NCBI GenBank assembly: GCA_037074765.1
Contig: JBAMDO010000093.1
Span: 124,001 to 188,000 of the forward strand
DNA: 64,000 nucleotides
Source: Mansonella perstans
Lineage: Eukaryota > Nematoda > Chromadorea > Rhabditida > Onchocercidae
Reading direction: 5' to 3'
Part shown: positions 38,305-49,900 of the stretch, piece after piece
How positions within the stretch are numbered: position 1 is the stretch's first letter
Layout of the letters: every line of letters begins with the position of its first letter
The notes under the pieces: model-generated
The model's database searches: none
Seen by the model: only the letters and a program-made list of their open reading frames with translations
What the model was told of the DNA's origin: nothing
Translations under genes and position numbers: made by a program

Positions 38305-38347
38305 ATCAACAAATTGAGGTATACACATAATATTGCTTTTGGGCAAT

Positions 38348-40582
38348 ATGTTCTACGGCGTAGTATTTGTTAGCTGCAACATTGTATTCACGCTCGGTTA
38401 CTGGATGTTTTCTGAATCGCCAGTCGAAATTCCCTTCTTCCAAATGGGTAATGGCCTACTGGTGTTTGGCATTTCCGTCTTGCAGGTAGTATACTACTAT
38501 GCATTTTCCTTTTCTAAAATATTTGTTAATCTTAGAATTGAGATGATATTAAACACCATTTTTTTGCGAGTGTGCTACATTTCTCATTTCCGTGATTTCA
38601 TTACTGTCAATAAATGTTTTATTCAGGCATTTTCACTATGCTATCCTGCAATGTTGCCTTCTGTGACAACACTGAACGTAGTGTCTGCATCAGTAGCTTT
38701 GTTCATGGTTAGCTACGCCATGTCCAACACCTACCTTCTGGTATTATTTTTTTTCTCTAAGTTCAAGCATTTGCAGAAAATCCAACGCGTTTTGCATGGA
38801 TTAGTGCAATTTTCAGGAGACTGCTACCTAACATAAACAATTGCATCATTTTGTGAATTAATTTAGGCAATGTTGTTGTTCACAGTTGAGGGATTTCGCT
38901 GGGTGATTATTGAAGTGGCTTTAATATTAACTGCTTGCGCCACTATTTCTTCTATTATATCCACATTTTGTTCTACTTTTGCTGTTATCAGGTTTGATTT
39001 TTAATCTTGCTTTCGACCAGGAAAACTTTTCGCTTTGTTAGCTGTAACAGATTTGATACGGCAAGTTTCCTGGATTTATTGATATTGCTGGCAGATAGCA
39101 AACTGCATTGAAATGCAAAAAGCTAGAACCGACGGGACACTCAGTGCATCATATCTTCTGTTGATCTTCTGTGGACGCAATCAAAGAAAAATCATGGTGC
39201 TGGCCATTTTCTAGCTTTTCTTCTCAAATCAAAAATTGGTTTGGTTATTGACAGGAAGATTCAAGAGTTGCAAGATTTTTTAAAGTTCAAGAGAGTCCCA
39301 AAACTAGCAATAAATTGGTAATCCACGATTTAAATCTGCACTTACTGGAGGTCTGAAATTCATCTTGTTTAATGCATAATTCCTCTCAACAGCATATTCT
39401 TTTACCGTAATTCATTATTAGTTCAAAAAAAGCATTTCCTCACTCACCTTTAAGCTCTCAGCAAATGAAGTTTTTCATTTTCTTAACATTTGCTAACTTG
39501 CATGAAATTTGGATTGTCTTTTAGTTTCCTGTACGTGATGCATCGGAAGCCTGCTACTACATCAACCATCGCACTGTGTGACGAGAACAACTACGGTACT
39601 CAGCAAACATTGGTTAGTCCGCAACTGCAGGTATTTTTTTATATTGCTAGTGGATAAAGCTTAAATATTTATTATTCATTTCATCTCGGTGTTTCTACCT
39701 TGTGTAAAGAAGGCAAATATCTCGAAAATCACAGATCATTAACTAGTTTCTGAAGTAATATGAGCTTGTCAACTTATTGTAGATACGACGTTAAATTAAC
39801 AGTTTTAAAAATTAGTTATTTAAATTGGAGTAAGAGGCTTAGTATGATTATTCAGACGTTATTAGATTAAAATACTCTTTTATTAACTTAAAAAGGTAAT
39901 TTAGAAATAAGAAGAAATATTCATCTCATTTCGTGAATGGTAACGAAATTAGCACCGTAAGTTTTCTGTAATAATTTAGGCACCAGCAGTTCGGCATATG
40001 GAGGAACAATCGATCTATTGGTCAACAGACGAAAATCCTTATTATTACCAGACTTCAAAACGTTATTACGACCAGCCTTACAGGATTGACTCAGGGTGGC
40101 TTTTCATGTTTTCACATTTCATAAACTTTGCAATTTCATTATGAAATTGATTGAAAATTGTTTCAATCAATTTTTTGGAATTTTTGAATTCAGTTGTATC
40201 TCTTTATTGTCATAGTTTTCTCTTTTTAAAACGAATTTTTATAATTTTTCAAAACCTTCAAATTTAGTTTTTTATCTCTAGCTAAAATTAAAAAATCATG
40301 AAAACTATACATGTGACATAAAACCAGCTGTAAATTTACTATTTGTTTTGATGAGAACGATTTGTAATTCCGATTTTGAAGCGGTTGAAACCTAATTTTT
40401 GAAACATATCAGCAACAGTGGTTTGCAGGTATTACGGATATGCGCTGGTCAACCCACAAACGTTCGATTCACAGCATGCCGCAATGGGTACAGATAGCAG
40501 TGGTAGAGTTGATTTTGGACGATATTTTCGAAGCGTCAGTTCTTCCGCTGCTCAAACAAGAATTGGACATGTTTTCAATTAA
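38348..40582 (+). CDS. Four-helix membrane protein with Tyr-rich cytoplasmic tail
   Basis: Exons 38348-38485, 38627-38740, 38867-38991, 39525-39630, 39980-40095, 40429-40582; 250 residues. Four hydrophobic segments occur in the first 125 residues (for example VSASVALFMVSYAMS and EVALILTACATISSIIS). After these comes a basic stop-transfer stretch (VMHRKPATT) and a ~115-residue hydrophilic tail with several Tyr clusters (NPYYYQTSKRYYDQPYR, YYGYALVNP), ending RIGHVFN. The tail looks cytoplasmic and could carry phosphotyrosine or sorting signals. The four-helix core resembles in plan each module of the neighbouring upstream gene, suggesting tandem duplication, although no sequence identity is obvious. 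The first residues may lie in an unseen upstream exon, because the frame is open back to 38318. Family not recognised. Confidence 0.6.
40144..40173. repeat. 13-bp inverted repeat in an intron
   Basis: AAATTGATTGAAA at 40144-40156 pairs exactly with 40161-40173 around a 4-base loop. It lies in the intron between exons 39980-40095 and 40429-40582, starting 48 bases after the donor. Confidence 0.85.
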
Positions 40583-41505
40583 GAATGATTTATATTAAAC
40601 ACTTTATTGTAGATATTGCTGTTCGTCTTTTCATAGTATTTAAGCTTCCGATTTTTTAAAGTGAAACAAGACCTGCTTCGCAACAGAAGTCTCTAGTATT
40701 TTAGATTCAACTTTAATGCTAGCTTTAAAGTTCCAACAATTTTATCTTGCTTAAATTCAAAATCTGAAGTTGAACTCTGCAGAGGGATACAATAAGGTTG
40801 AAATTTACTACCAATTTATTAGAGAGATCTGAAATTTTGCTTCAGTGGCTACTGAACCCACATAAAAGTCCGCGTTTGCATCATGATTAAGTGAAGGTCA
40901 TCTTTTCTCTGTAATTATGCTAGAAAACCAGGCTTTAATCCCTTTCTTTCTTTTTTTTATTTCTAGATATTGTGATAAATATTACCGTGCTTTCAGTCAG
41001 CATTTCTGCTGAACTTCTATTTTTATTCACTTATCATTCACATATTTAATATAAGGTTGGTAAAAGGAGTTTTAAACAATGTCGCGCATCAAAACTACTG
41101 AAGTATATGTTCGGATTTTGGTGCGATTGACTCGCATAGTTTTGAGAATTACTATCAAGTCATTTCGTTCGGCTAAAACTTGAACTTTGTCAGGTTTATT
41201 TTCCATCCAATAATTGCTTTCGAGTTTCTTGGATTCACTAGAACTTCTTTTAAATTTCATGATTTATCCAGTTTTGTCTTATTGACGGGAACTTTTGTAA
41301 CTTACAGCAAAGGTTGAAAAATTGTTTATGCCCAACCTCGATTATTTTTAGATATTGGTAGACTTTGTAAATTTGTTAAGATCAACTCTGCATATTTTAT
41401 TTGGTGATGTGATGATTTTTTAATTGACTTCAGTTATTTTCCCAAGAATTTAATATTTCATATCATTATTCTTATTTTTGCTCTTCTTATCCTCTCCCTT
41501 TCCAG
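40583..41505. other. Gap without supported exons
   Basis: One TTATTTCTAG acceptor at about 40967 is followed by a hydrophobic open stretch (VINITVLSVSISAELLFLF) that hits a stop before a donor. It could be an upstream exon of the receptor-like gene to the right, but no consistent junction was found. Confidence 0.35.
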
Positions 41506-43403
41506 AAAGAATCATTGACATTCAAAAAAAGATGTCTTCAAGCTTCGTCAAAAGCGAAGAAGTTCTTTATCCGTGCTTTGCTAATGTCGAATGTTATTGC
41601 AATTCATATTTGTTACATACTGCCGTTGGTTTCTATTTTCTTCTTATGGTAAACTGCAGTTTGTGTTTTCTGCTTCATGAGTCAAGTGCATAATGATCTT
41701 ATTCTGTCCGTACTGCTTTTTTGAATACATGTAATGAATTGATCAAGTTAAATGTAATGTAGTAAGAGGCATATTTTGAATCCTTATTCACTTAATTGAT
41801 GGCAGATATATAAAGCAAGTTGATATGATTTTTTGTTTTTTATATTTTGTTTGCTGTAAAATCCTTTTTATTCAGTTTGGCGTTTTCGACATCGATGAAG
41901 TTTAAGTTGCACGGAAAAAGCATCTGACGAATTGTCGTAGATAATGTTTTTAATAAGACACAGTTGATGTCGTCTGGATATTTGCGAACAATTCTCAATC
42001 TGAAGCGGGTTGTCTTCGATTATTGAGAGGTGGAATTTTCTGTCTAATAAAGTTTCATTCTATATTGATCATGAAAGGAAAGGACATGAATATTTTTTTT
42101 TTTTTTTCTAAATAACAGTGAAAGATCTGCAGAGAATAAACGAATGAAGGATTTGTGAGAAGCGCCTCATGGCAATGACTACTTTTACATTATTTTCTAA
42201 CGAATGACCACTTGCAAGGGAAGCTATAGTAGCTGACTAAATTTAACTTTACCTAATTCTACCTCACAATGACTAAGAATAGTTGGCTAGTAATCCATCT
42301 GCCATTTCATTTATGTTACGACCTCTTCAATAGAACCTTCCATTCGCTGCGATGGGAACAGAATACTTCCACCAAACATCGAGGCACGCGCAATGTGTAA
42401 GAATAAAAAGTTTTCAGAATATCTTACATTCATGAGAAATAACCGGAACTGCGATGGACTAGCTCCATGTATAATGATTTTAGGAGTTCGAGAATTAGTT
42501 TTTTACGCTTTAAAGAACCAAACGGAAGCAGAAATTCAAATGAGACGGAGAATTCACCGAGAAATCGTACTGAATCTGACTCATCCCTTTTTTATTGCAG
42601 AAAACAGTATCGAGTATCTTCAGCTGTTTACTTGATTTCTTACAAACTCCTCGACACACTCCACGTTGCTGTACCACAGCTCTACGATGATTTGGATCAA
42701 TTATGATCCAGCATCCACTTTTGACAATGCCATTCATTTCATAGCTTGAAGTTAAATTCTTTTACTGCAATAAATCTATCATGCAAATGATTAAGCTCCA
42801 CAAGACATTCATCAAGAATTTTATATTAATTATGTTTGCAAAATTTAGCTCGAAACACACTAGGCTGCGATAATCTCCACTTTCTCTTTATTTAATCTCG
42901 GATAAATATCAAACAGTGACTGCTCGTTTATGGGGACAATTAATAAAACTTGACAAATGAAAACAGCCAACTCCCAATTCATTTGAACTATCAATGTACA
43001 GTTTAAATAGTAAAAAATCATTTTTATTTGCTTGTTTCTTTCAACAGAACCTCTTTGAATGGAATTAATTGAAGTGGAAATCCACTTATATATATCCCAT
43101 AGAATTACAAGCTTTTCGTCTACAATTAATTTTCTTGTTTTCAGTTTTACTCTGCTTCTCGGTGGCATTATTACTTTTAATACCCCATATTGACGATGAA
43201 ACAAACTATCTCCATCCAGTGTGAATTACTACTTCCTTATAGATTTTATCATAATAGCTTCAACAATTATTCATGCTGTGATTTTTCGAAAATTGTACAT
43301 GCATGCAACACAACCGGACAACATCTCCAATCAACCAGGCATACAGATAAAATTTTACCAAGAAGATTCATTGACTCCAATTTCATGCACGCTGCTATCA
43401 TAA
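41506..43403 (+). CDS. 3' end of a multi-helix membrane protein, receptor-like
   Basis: Two exons fit together: 41506-41648 (strong TCTCCCTTTCCAG acceptor, GTAAAC donor) and 43220-43403 (CATCCAG acceptor, ends at TAA), phase 2 to phase 2. The product has a basic loop (KKRCLQASSKAKKFF), a helix (ALLMSNVIAIHICYILPLVS), a second helix (YYFLIDFIIIASTIIHAV), a basic stop (FRKLYMHA) and a hydrophilic tail. A basic loop, a long helix, then a final helix with a short tail is the plan of TM6-TM7 in nematode serpentine chemoreceptors; that is an inference from layout, not from a diagnostic motif. Upstream exons were not found. Competing 3' exons exist at 41876-41927 and at 42484-42706, both also phase-compatible with the first exon, so the true end is uncertain. 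Confidence 0.4.
42269..42706 (+). CDS. Possible small two-exon gene or alternative 3' exon
   Basis: Exons 42269-42396 and 42484-42706 (GTAAGA donor, TTTTAG acceptor, frame kept) give 116 residues starting MTKNSWLVIHLPF, with a Ser/Asn/Glu/Arg-rich middle (KEPNGSRNSNETENSPR) and an ordered-looking end (LLDTLHVAVPQLYDDLDQL). No domain recognised. It lies within the large intron of the receptor-like model; its second exon could instead be an alternative last exon of that gene. Confidence 0.25.
42860..43204 (-). other. 114-residue ORF, not convincingly a gene
   Basis: Its middle (MPPRSRVKLKTRKLIVDEKLVILWDIY) loosely resembles the basic helix-turn-helix start of pogo/CENP-B-like proteins, but the remainder is AT-rich and featureless and the similarity is too short to claim. 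It overlaps the last exon side of the + strand receptor-like gene without sharing its bases. Confidence 0.15.
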
Positions 43404-43918
43404 TTTCATGTTCTTAAATATTATAAAATATTGGAAAAATTGTATGAAAATACTGACTAAATTATAATAGTATTGCTTCAATGTTATCAGAAATTCAAAT
43501 CGCTCAATCACAACAGGCTTGAAATTTCAAGCAAAAATTTCCTCATAGATCGATACTGTATTGAATTGCACTAGTTTCCTTGAGACCAACAGGAAGCGAT
43601 TTTAAGGACTTTTAACTGCTTTTCAGTATTCTGCTTCTATCCAGAACTGCACCACTTTTAATGGCAAACAATCGAACTGAGCAAAGATTTTACACTATTT
43701 GCTAGATGTTTGAGAAATTTACATATGACGAAAAAAGTCAAAGCGATATACAAATGACCCGCAGAACATTTAATAATGTATTAATATCATGAAACCTTCG
43801 TGATCACATTAAACGAAATAGCACAACAAAACAATTCTTCTGGCGAGATTATAGGTGATTTATCACTCAGAATGATTAGCGGCCTGATCTGTAATAAACC
43901 TTTTAAATGTTTATCCAA

Positions 43919-46900
43919 CTATACCATACTGTTTTTAAAATGACGGTTATCAAACTTCAGTCTTATCTCAAAAGACTTTTTTTTTAAAATCACCTTGTGC
44001 GCTCCCTCACAGCGGAATAAAAGTTGAAAAATAGCATGAAATGCTTCCCGTATCATAACTCGCTTTATGGATTCGTTATTAAAATTAGCAGTTGCTATTG
44101 GCGCATAGTCATTTTCGATCGAGATGGTATCTGCCGATGATAAGGTAGCTATATCAACCGCCTCTTCCTGATAAATTCAATAACTTTTTAGTCTAACTTT
44201 CCATCACAAAGGTTATCAGTCCAGCTATAGAATACAAAAAAGAGAGCAATTAAGATACCTGGACTATTTGAAAAGGTATACTTTCAGTATTCAGCACAAT
44301 CATATTATCATTACTTTCAATGAAAGACCCATTTTGTAAATCGCGGTAACACTGGAGCTGTATTAATCCAGCAAACGAACGAGTGTCTAAAAGTGATAAT
44401 AGCGCAACAATTAGAAACAATAAATAACTTTTTCTAGTGCGATACCAAAATCAACTAACTACTGATGAGAAACAATATGACCAATTTGACAGCATTAAAG
44501 AAACTTCAATGTAAATGAAATAGTAAGAATGGCTATTCCAGGCAGTTTATCATGAACTGATTCTATACTTTGCGAAATTGCAAAGATACTTTCAGCTCCA
44601 GTGCAAACACGATTGAACAAATTAACTTCAAGTTCAGCGAACGTTACCGTTTGTAGCAGTAATTAAACTTAAACTGAGTTCGATTATTTCACCAATACCA
44701 ACAGTAATTTCGTCATCACTCAAGAATGGCATTCCACTGATACTAGTCTCTGAACATTGGAAATTAAATAAAGGTATAAAAAGTAAAGATACAAAATACT
44801 TTCATTATTCTATTTCTGAAATAAGAAGAAATTTCTGAAATCATCTCTAATTTCTTTCGGTATTCTGTTAACAATGATATTTATAAATGGAAAAGATATA
44901 TCGATACTAATAATCCAGAAGCTCTGAAAGGCAACAGAGCATACTAGCTAAACAAATAAATTTTAAGTCTTATATTCAGCGCTATTTTGAACACATTTGA
45001 GCAGTAGTGACTTGAGGAAGTAATGTCTAAGAAACTTGTTCCCTCTCCTAAAAAAATCTCTTCTTATCAAGCAAGCATTATATTAAAACCCATCTGCAAA
45101 TCATAACTAACAAACTATCATCCTTGTTAATAAACAATCACTTGAACGAAACATTATTTGCACTTATCCAATATAGACACTTTAACAGCAATACAAAACC
45201 TCTCGCTGATCAATAAAACAAGTACTTACGAACAGAAATCGCTGGTACAACAAGCTGTTTGAGGAGTGAAACGGAAGATAGTAAAGGTCCGACGGGCACT
45301 GATCCTGAAAGACTTGAACTGGAAATAGACCAACGAATATCCAAATGCCAGGAGACATGACGTTCTAGAATTTCCCGCAACCGTTCCATTTCCTGCATTT
45401 GCATCATATGGGATGCCCGACTCGCTGCTTCTTGAAATGCATTCGATGCTACTTCGGAACAACATTTGCAGAGTAGCGGTACTCTGAGAAAGCAACTATT
45501 GGAAATCTTATTCTTCCAAAAGAAAAAAAGAATGGTGAAGCAAAAAAAGCTAAATTAAGAACAGTTGCAAAATTTGCCAAGAAATAACTGAATATTAAAT
45601 TTTAGTGAAAATAATAACTAAATTCTAGTGGAAAAAATGAAAGATTTTAGTGAAATAACTAAATTTTAGTGAAAAAAAATGAAAGAATGAAATGGGGAAT
45701 GCAGCCATCTCTCTGTTCCTGGAATCTAATGCAAACTAATACCGTTAGCTTCTTAAGGCCGAACTTATGCGTATTTGCTCTGATGACGAAATATCAAAGA
45801 GAGACAGTAACATTATGGCTCAGTAGGGAAGCAATGGATGCGATAATAAATATTTATTTTATAAGACCATGAACAATATGTGAAAAAAGTAGACAAAAGT
45901 TTCTACCAACAGTAACTACCACTCTGCTTAAGTGTTTAACTCAAACTATCCACGCTAAACAGTAAATTACCTGCAAAACTCCTTAGGCTGTACGTCAATC
46001 ACTCGATCTTTCCCAAAAGTTAATTCAGCATCCCATTCAGTATTGTTTGTTACGTCCACAACTACATATCTTGTTGTCGGTCCATCACCAGGTAGCACAT
46101 GCCAAGCAACAACTGTCACCGCAGGAACAATTGATACTGCCAAAGGTAATCGACATCGCCTTTCATACTCCTAAAAATTATATCCCTTGTTTTTGTATAT
46201 GAATAGTGAACAGCACTCATGTGATGTAGACTTCTAAAGAGTTTGTAAGGTGAGAGAAAATGACAAAAAAAATTATTTTGAAAAATTATAAAAATTACTT
46301 CTCCGCTAGGGCCATCAATGTCAGCTCGATAATAAAAAATGAATTCACAAGTTAATAATCTCTGAAAATAAAAAGGAAGTAAACAAGAAGTTATCAAACT
46401 TAGCATAGGAAAAACTGCTTCAAACTGGAATTTATAACAAAACTCATAGAAGATATTTGTTTATTGCACTTTCAGCATAAAAATTATTGCACTATTACCA
46501 TAAAAAACAAAGAATAAATTGTGAAAAAGGCTAATAAAAAGACTCATTAGCCGAAAGATGAAAACATAAAATCCATAATGGATCGATCTAAGAATTGGAA
46601 AATCACCACATACCCCGGTAAACGGTATTCGGTCATGCGTCTCTTCAGCAGATGGTCCATCGGAAGCGGAAACCTCTGCTTCACTGCTTCTTTTTTTTTG
46701 TGAGTCATCTTCGGCCATAGCTGATGGATCAATTCCAAAAATTCTATGATAACAATATGTTACATCAGTCAACACTTAAAAAGATAAAAGTTCAGGAAAG
46801 CCATTTCAGAGTAATCTATTATTATTTACTTTAGAGTTTTAGCTTCAAACAAAGTTCTTTAAAAAATCAGGACTTCGATATTTCAAATACAAAAAGGAAC

Positions 46901-49900
46901 TGCCAGTATATACCGAACCCAGATTTTACCTAAATTTGATTTGTTTCCTTTCCAAGGGTTCGATCCGCCTTAAGTGAGCAATGTTATCAATATCGTCCAG
47001 CCATTCAGTGCTAGCAATTTCAATCATACAAGGACCACCACAAACCTAAAGAACAGAAAAAAACAGAATCCTTTGACAATGTACCATTGATTCACTAAGC
47101 ATAATCTTAAACACTTGTATTTGGCCAATCGCTACGAAATCATGCAAACAGCTCATGAAGTGCGGAATCGCTTCAAGTTTTTTCGGTTCAAGCTTCGTAA
47201 ATTCAAGCTAAAAACTGGTATAATCCTTACATGTTAAGGCCTAACTTTTTTATATACAACAATATGCGATGAAAATACGCCTTGAACATTTTAAAATATG
47301 AAAACTACATACTTATTATTAAATTTAAGAAATGGCATACCTGCGGTTGCCGGATTAGCAAGTTGACATCGCGTATTGCAATAGTTTTGCTGGTATTCAC
47401 CAGTGATACACTGTGTTCGAAGCTGAAAAAAATGGCACATCACGTTACCTCTGAAAAACTGTATCATTGGCGAATACTGCGATGCATGTTATAACAATAC
47501 AAAAGACAAACTGAAAATGAGTTTCATCAATTTCTATTCGAAATTACTGTGGAACAATGTCTAAATTTATTTCGGCTTAGAAACAACAGAGAAACATATG
47601 AAAAGTTGAAGAAAGCATTTTTCGCTTCTCTTCTCACCACTTCTTTCCCTTCTCTTTATTCAGATATCCCTCTGATGGAATTATAAAAATAGATTCGAAT
47701 GATTACAATATAAAAATAATTTTGCAACAAAAAAAAAAGAAACGTTTGTCCAGAGTAAACGGTTATTTCAGCGGTTGGTTCAACGTCATCTTCAGAGATC
47801 GGAGCCCGGCTCAATGAAGTTTTTAGTTCCAAAACAGGTAAAGCCGGCAATACCTAAAAGAAATTAATAAAACAGACTATGCACAATCATTGTTTTAAAT
47901 CTTATCCGTCCTCCACATCTGTCTTCAAGCAATAGGAAAAACAATGAAACAAACAAACCTCAATATCAAACATTGATGAGAGAAATCCTTTCGATTTTTC
48001 ACGTTCCGGAAAATCCCGTAATCTACAAACATTATGCACACCAAGTATCTCACACGAATAGCCAGTTATAGTGAGTCGACCTGATTCCCTTAAACAACTA
48101 TGATATATCAGTTTTTCAGAAGCCTCGAACTCATGTGATGCTTCGTGCAGCAACAAATTTTCAGTATTTCAACTCACCGAAATACAGCCAATATGAAAAT
48201 TTTTAAAATTCCACAAACTTTTAAGGAAAAAAATCAGAATCCTACATTATACTCACCTGGGTACTCCAATCAGTTTGAGATCTACAGCCTCTTTGTTACC
48301 ACCACATGCAGGTAAAGTGAGTCGCACAGGAACTGGTTCAAAAGCGCAGCCTTCGTAGAGTAATTCGAGATTGGAGACAGATAATTCGCATGGCAAATAA
48401 TTGATTATCGAAACGGAAACTTCGCAAGCGCAATCTTGAACCCAGGTGACTATAAAATGTTAATAAATCATTCGATTGTAAAAGATTAAAAATTTCAAAA
48501 AAAAAACATATATTTTTCCATTTATAAATATTATACATTAAAAAACCTTTCGAAGCAATTTCGTGTTGGAACGGAGAATATATGAATATGTCGGAGTGAA
48601 GCTTTGGTCGGATAATGGTGGCAGCGAGATGACCCGGAAGTGAACAGACTGCGAAATTCCTAAAAATTGAACAACATGCCGCAATACAGTGATGAAGTAC
48701 ACTTTTCATGTATCAAGAAAACATGCGAAAAAAAAACACCTGTGAATCCTTGTAGTAGTATAAAAACATTTATTCATCAAACTAATCGCGGTGAGCTATA
48801 ACATTTCCCGTCTCTTCTAAAGTATCAAAATCAATATATTATTCCCTATCAAGAAAAAGTAAAATAAAACTGTACTCAAGCTTCGGGAAACGCATCATCT
48901 GAATTGGCGGTATAATAAGTCTATGTTGCGGCAATGAAATGTGGTGATTGAGCTGATGCTGAACATCTCGCGATGCTACCAATTTGGTCAGTTCTTCAAG
49001 CATTCGCTCGGATGTTTCTTGATCCATATAATCATAATAAACCTTAAAAATGCTTAAGTGAACACGAATTTTCTTAAGCATATTTTAATGGAAAAACAGA
49101 GGGAAAGATTTATAAAAACCGATACATATGTTTCCAAGCAAGGTTTAAAGCACTATTTTGATTTGGAGAAAAAATATGGATCAGTCGTTTACGAATAAGA
49201 AATATCCTGCTTCTAAAGCCGAATTTTGAGAATGCTCCATATCTGTTATTTGGAAAACCAAGAAATAATTTAAAGTTAGAGAATTACAGACTGCTTAAAT
49301 AGTTTTCAAGCAAGTAAGAGAACTGCTTTCGGTGTTGTCACAACATCAAGTCAGAAATAACTGCAGGTCAATTCCCTACTTCATCTTGCATTGTCTTAAT
49401 TAATACTCGAAAGAAATTGATTGTACTAGGAACCTGCAAAATATAGCACAGATGGCGTATAGCCGCATCGTAATATTCGGCACGTAATGCGCTTATGAAC
49501 ACTTCATGCAAAGCTCTTTGCTGAATATGTACTGGCCCTAAGTTCACTAGATCGCTTGAGAACTCTTCTGGATTCTCAGGCATCCCGTAACCAATCAATG
49601 TTCTATATAATACTGGATATACTTGTCGATAGTCTGCAACACTGCGACTCTCGCTATCCGTCATATGTAAGCGAAATAAAACCCCTAGACGAGCAAAAAA
49701 TGCATATTTCCGATTAAAACCAATCTGAAATAGTTTCACTCAATATCATTTTTTATGTTTTTAAATGGACTTATAGAAATGAGTTCTACCTTTTCCATAA
49801 GTCTATAAGGAAAAGTTTTCTATAAGGAAAAGATTATTTTAGTAGGTGTCAAGGTTTTCTTTATGTACTAAAGCATAAGAATTGAACTTTAACAAAGTCC

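Noticed and set aside
42860..43204. Possible pogo/CENP-B-type transposase remnant
   Set aside because: Only about 25 residues show a loose helix-turn-helix flavour; no catalytic domain, terminal repeats or target duplications were seen.
48338..48709. 123-residue - strand ORF
   Set aside because: It overlaps two TRAPPC9 exons in the wrong frame.
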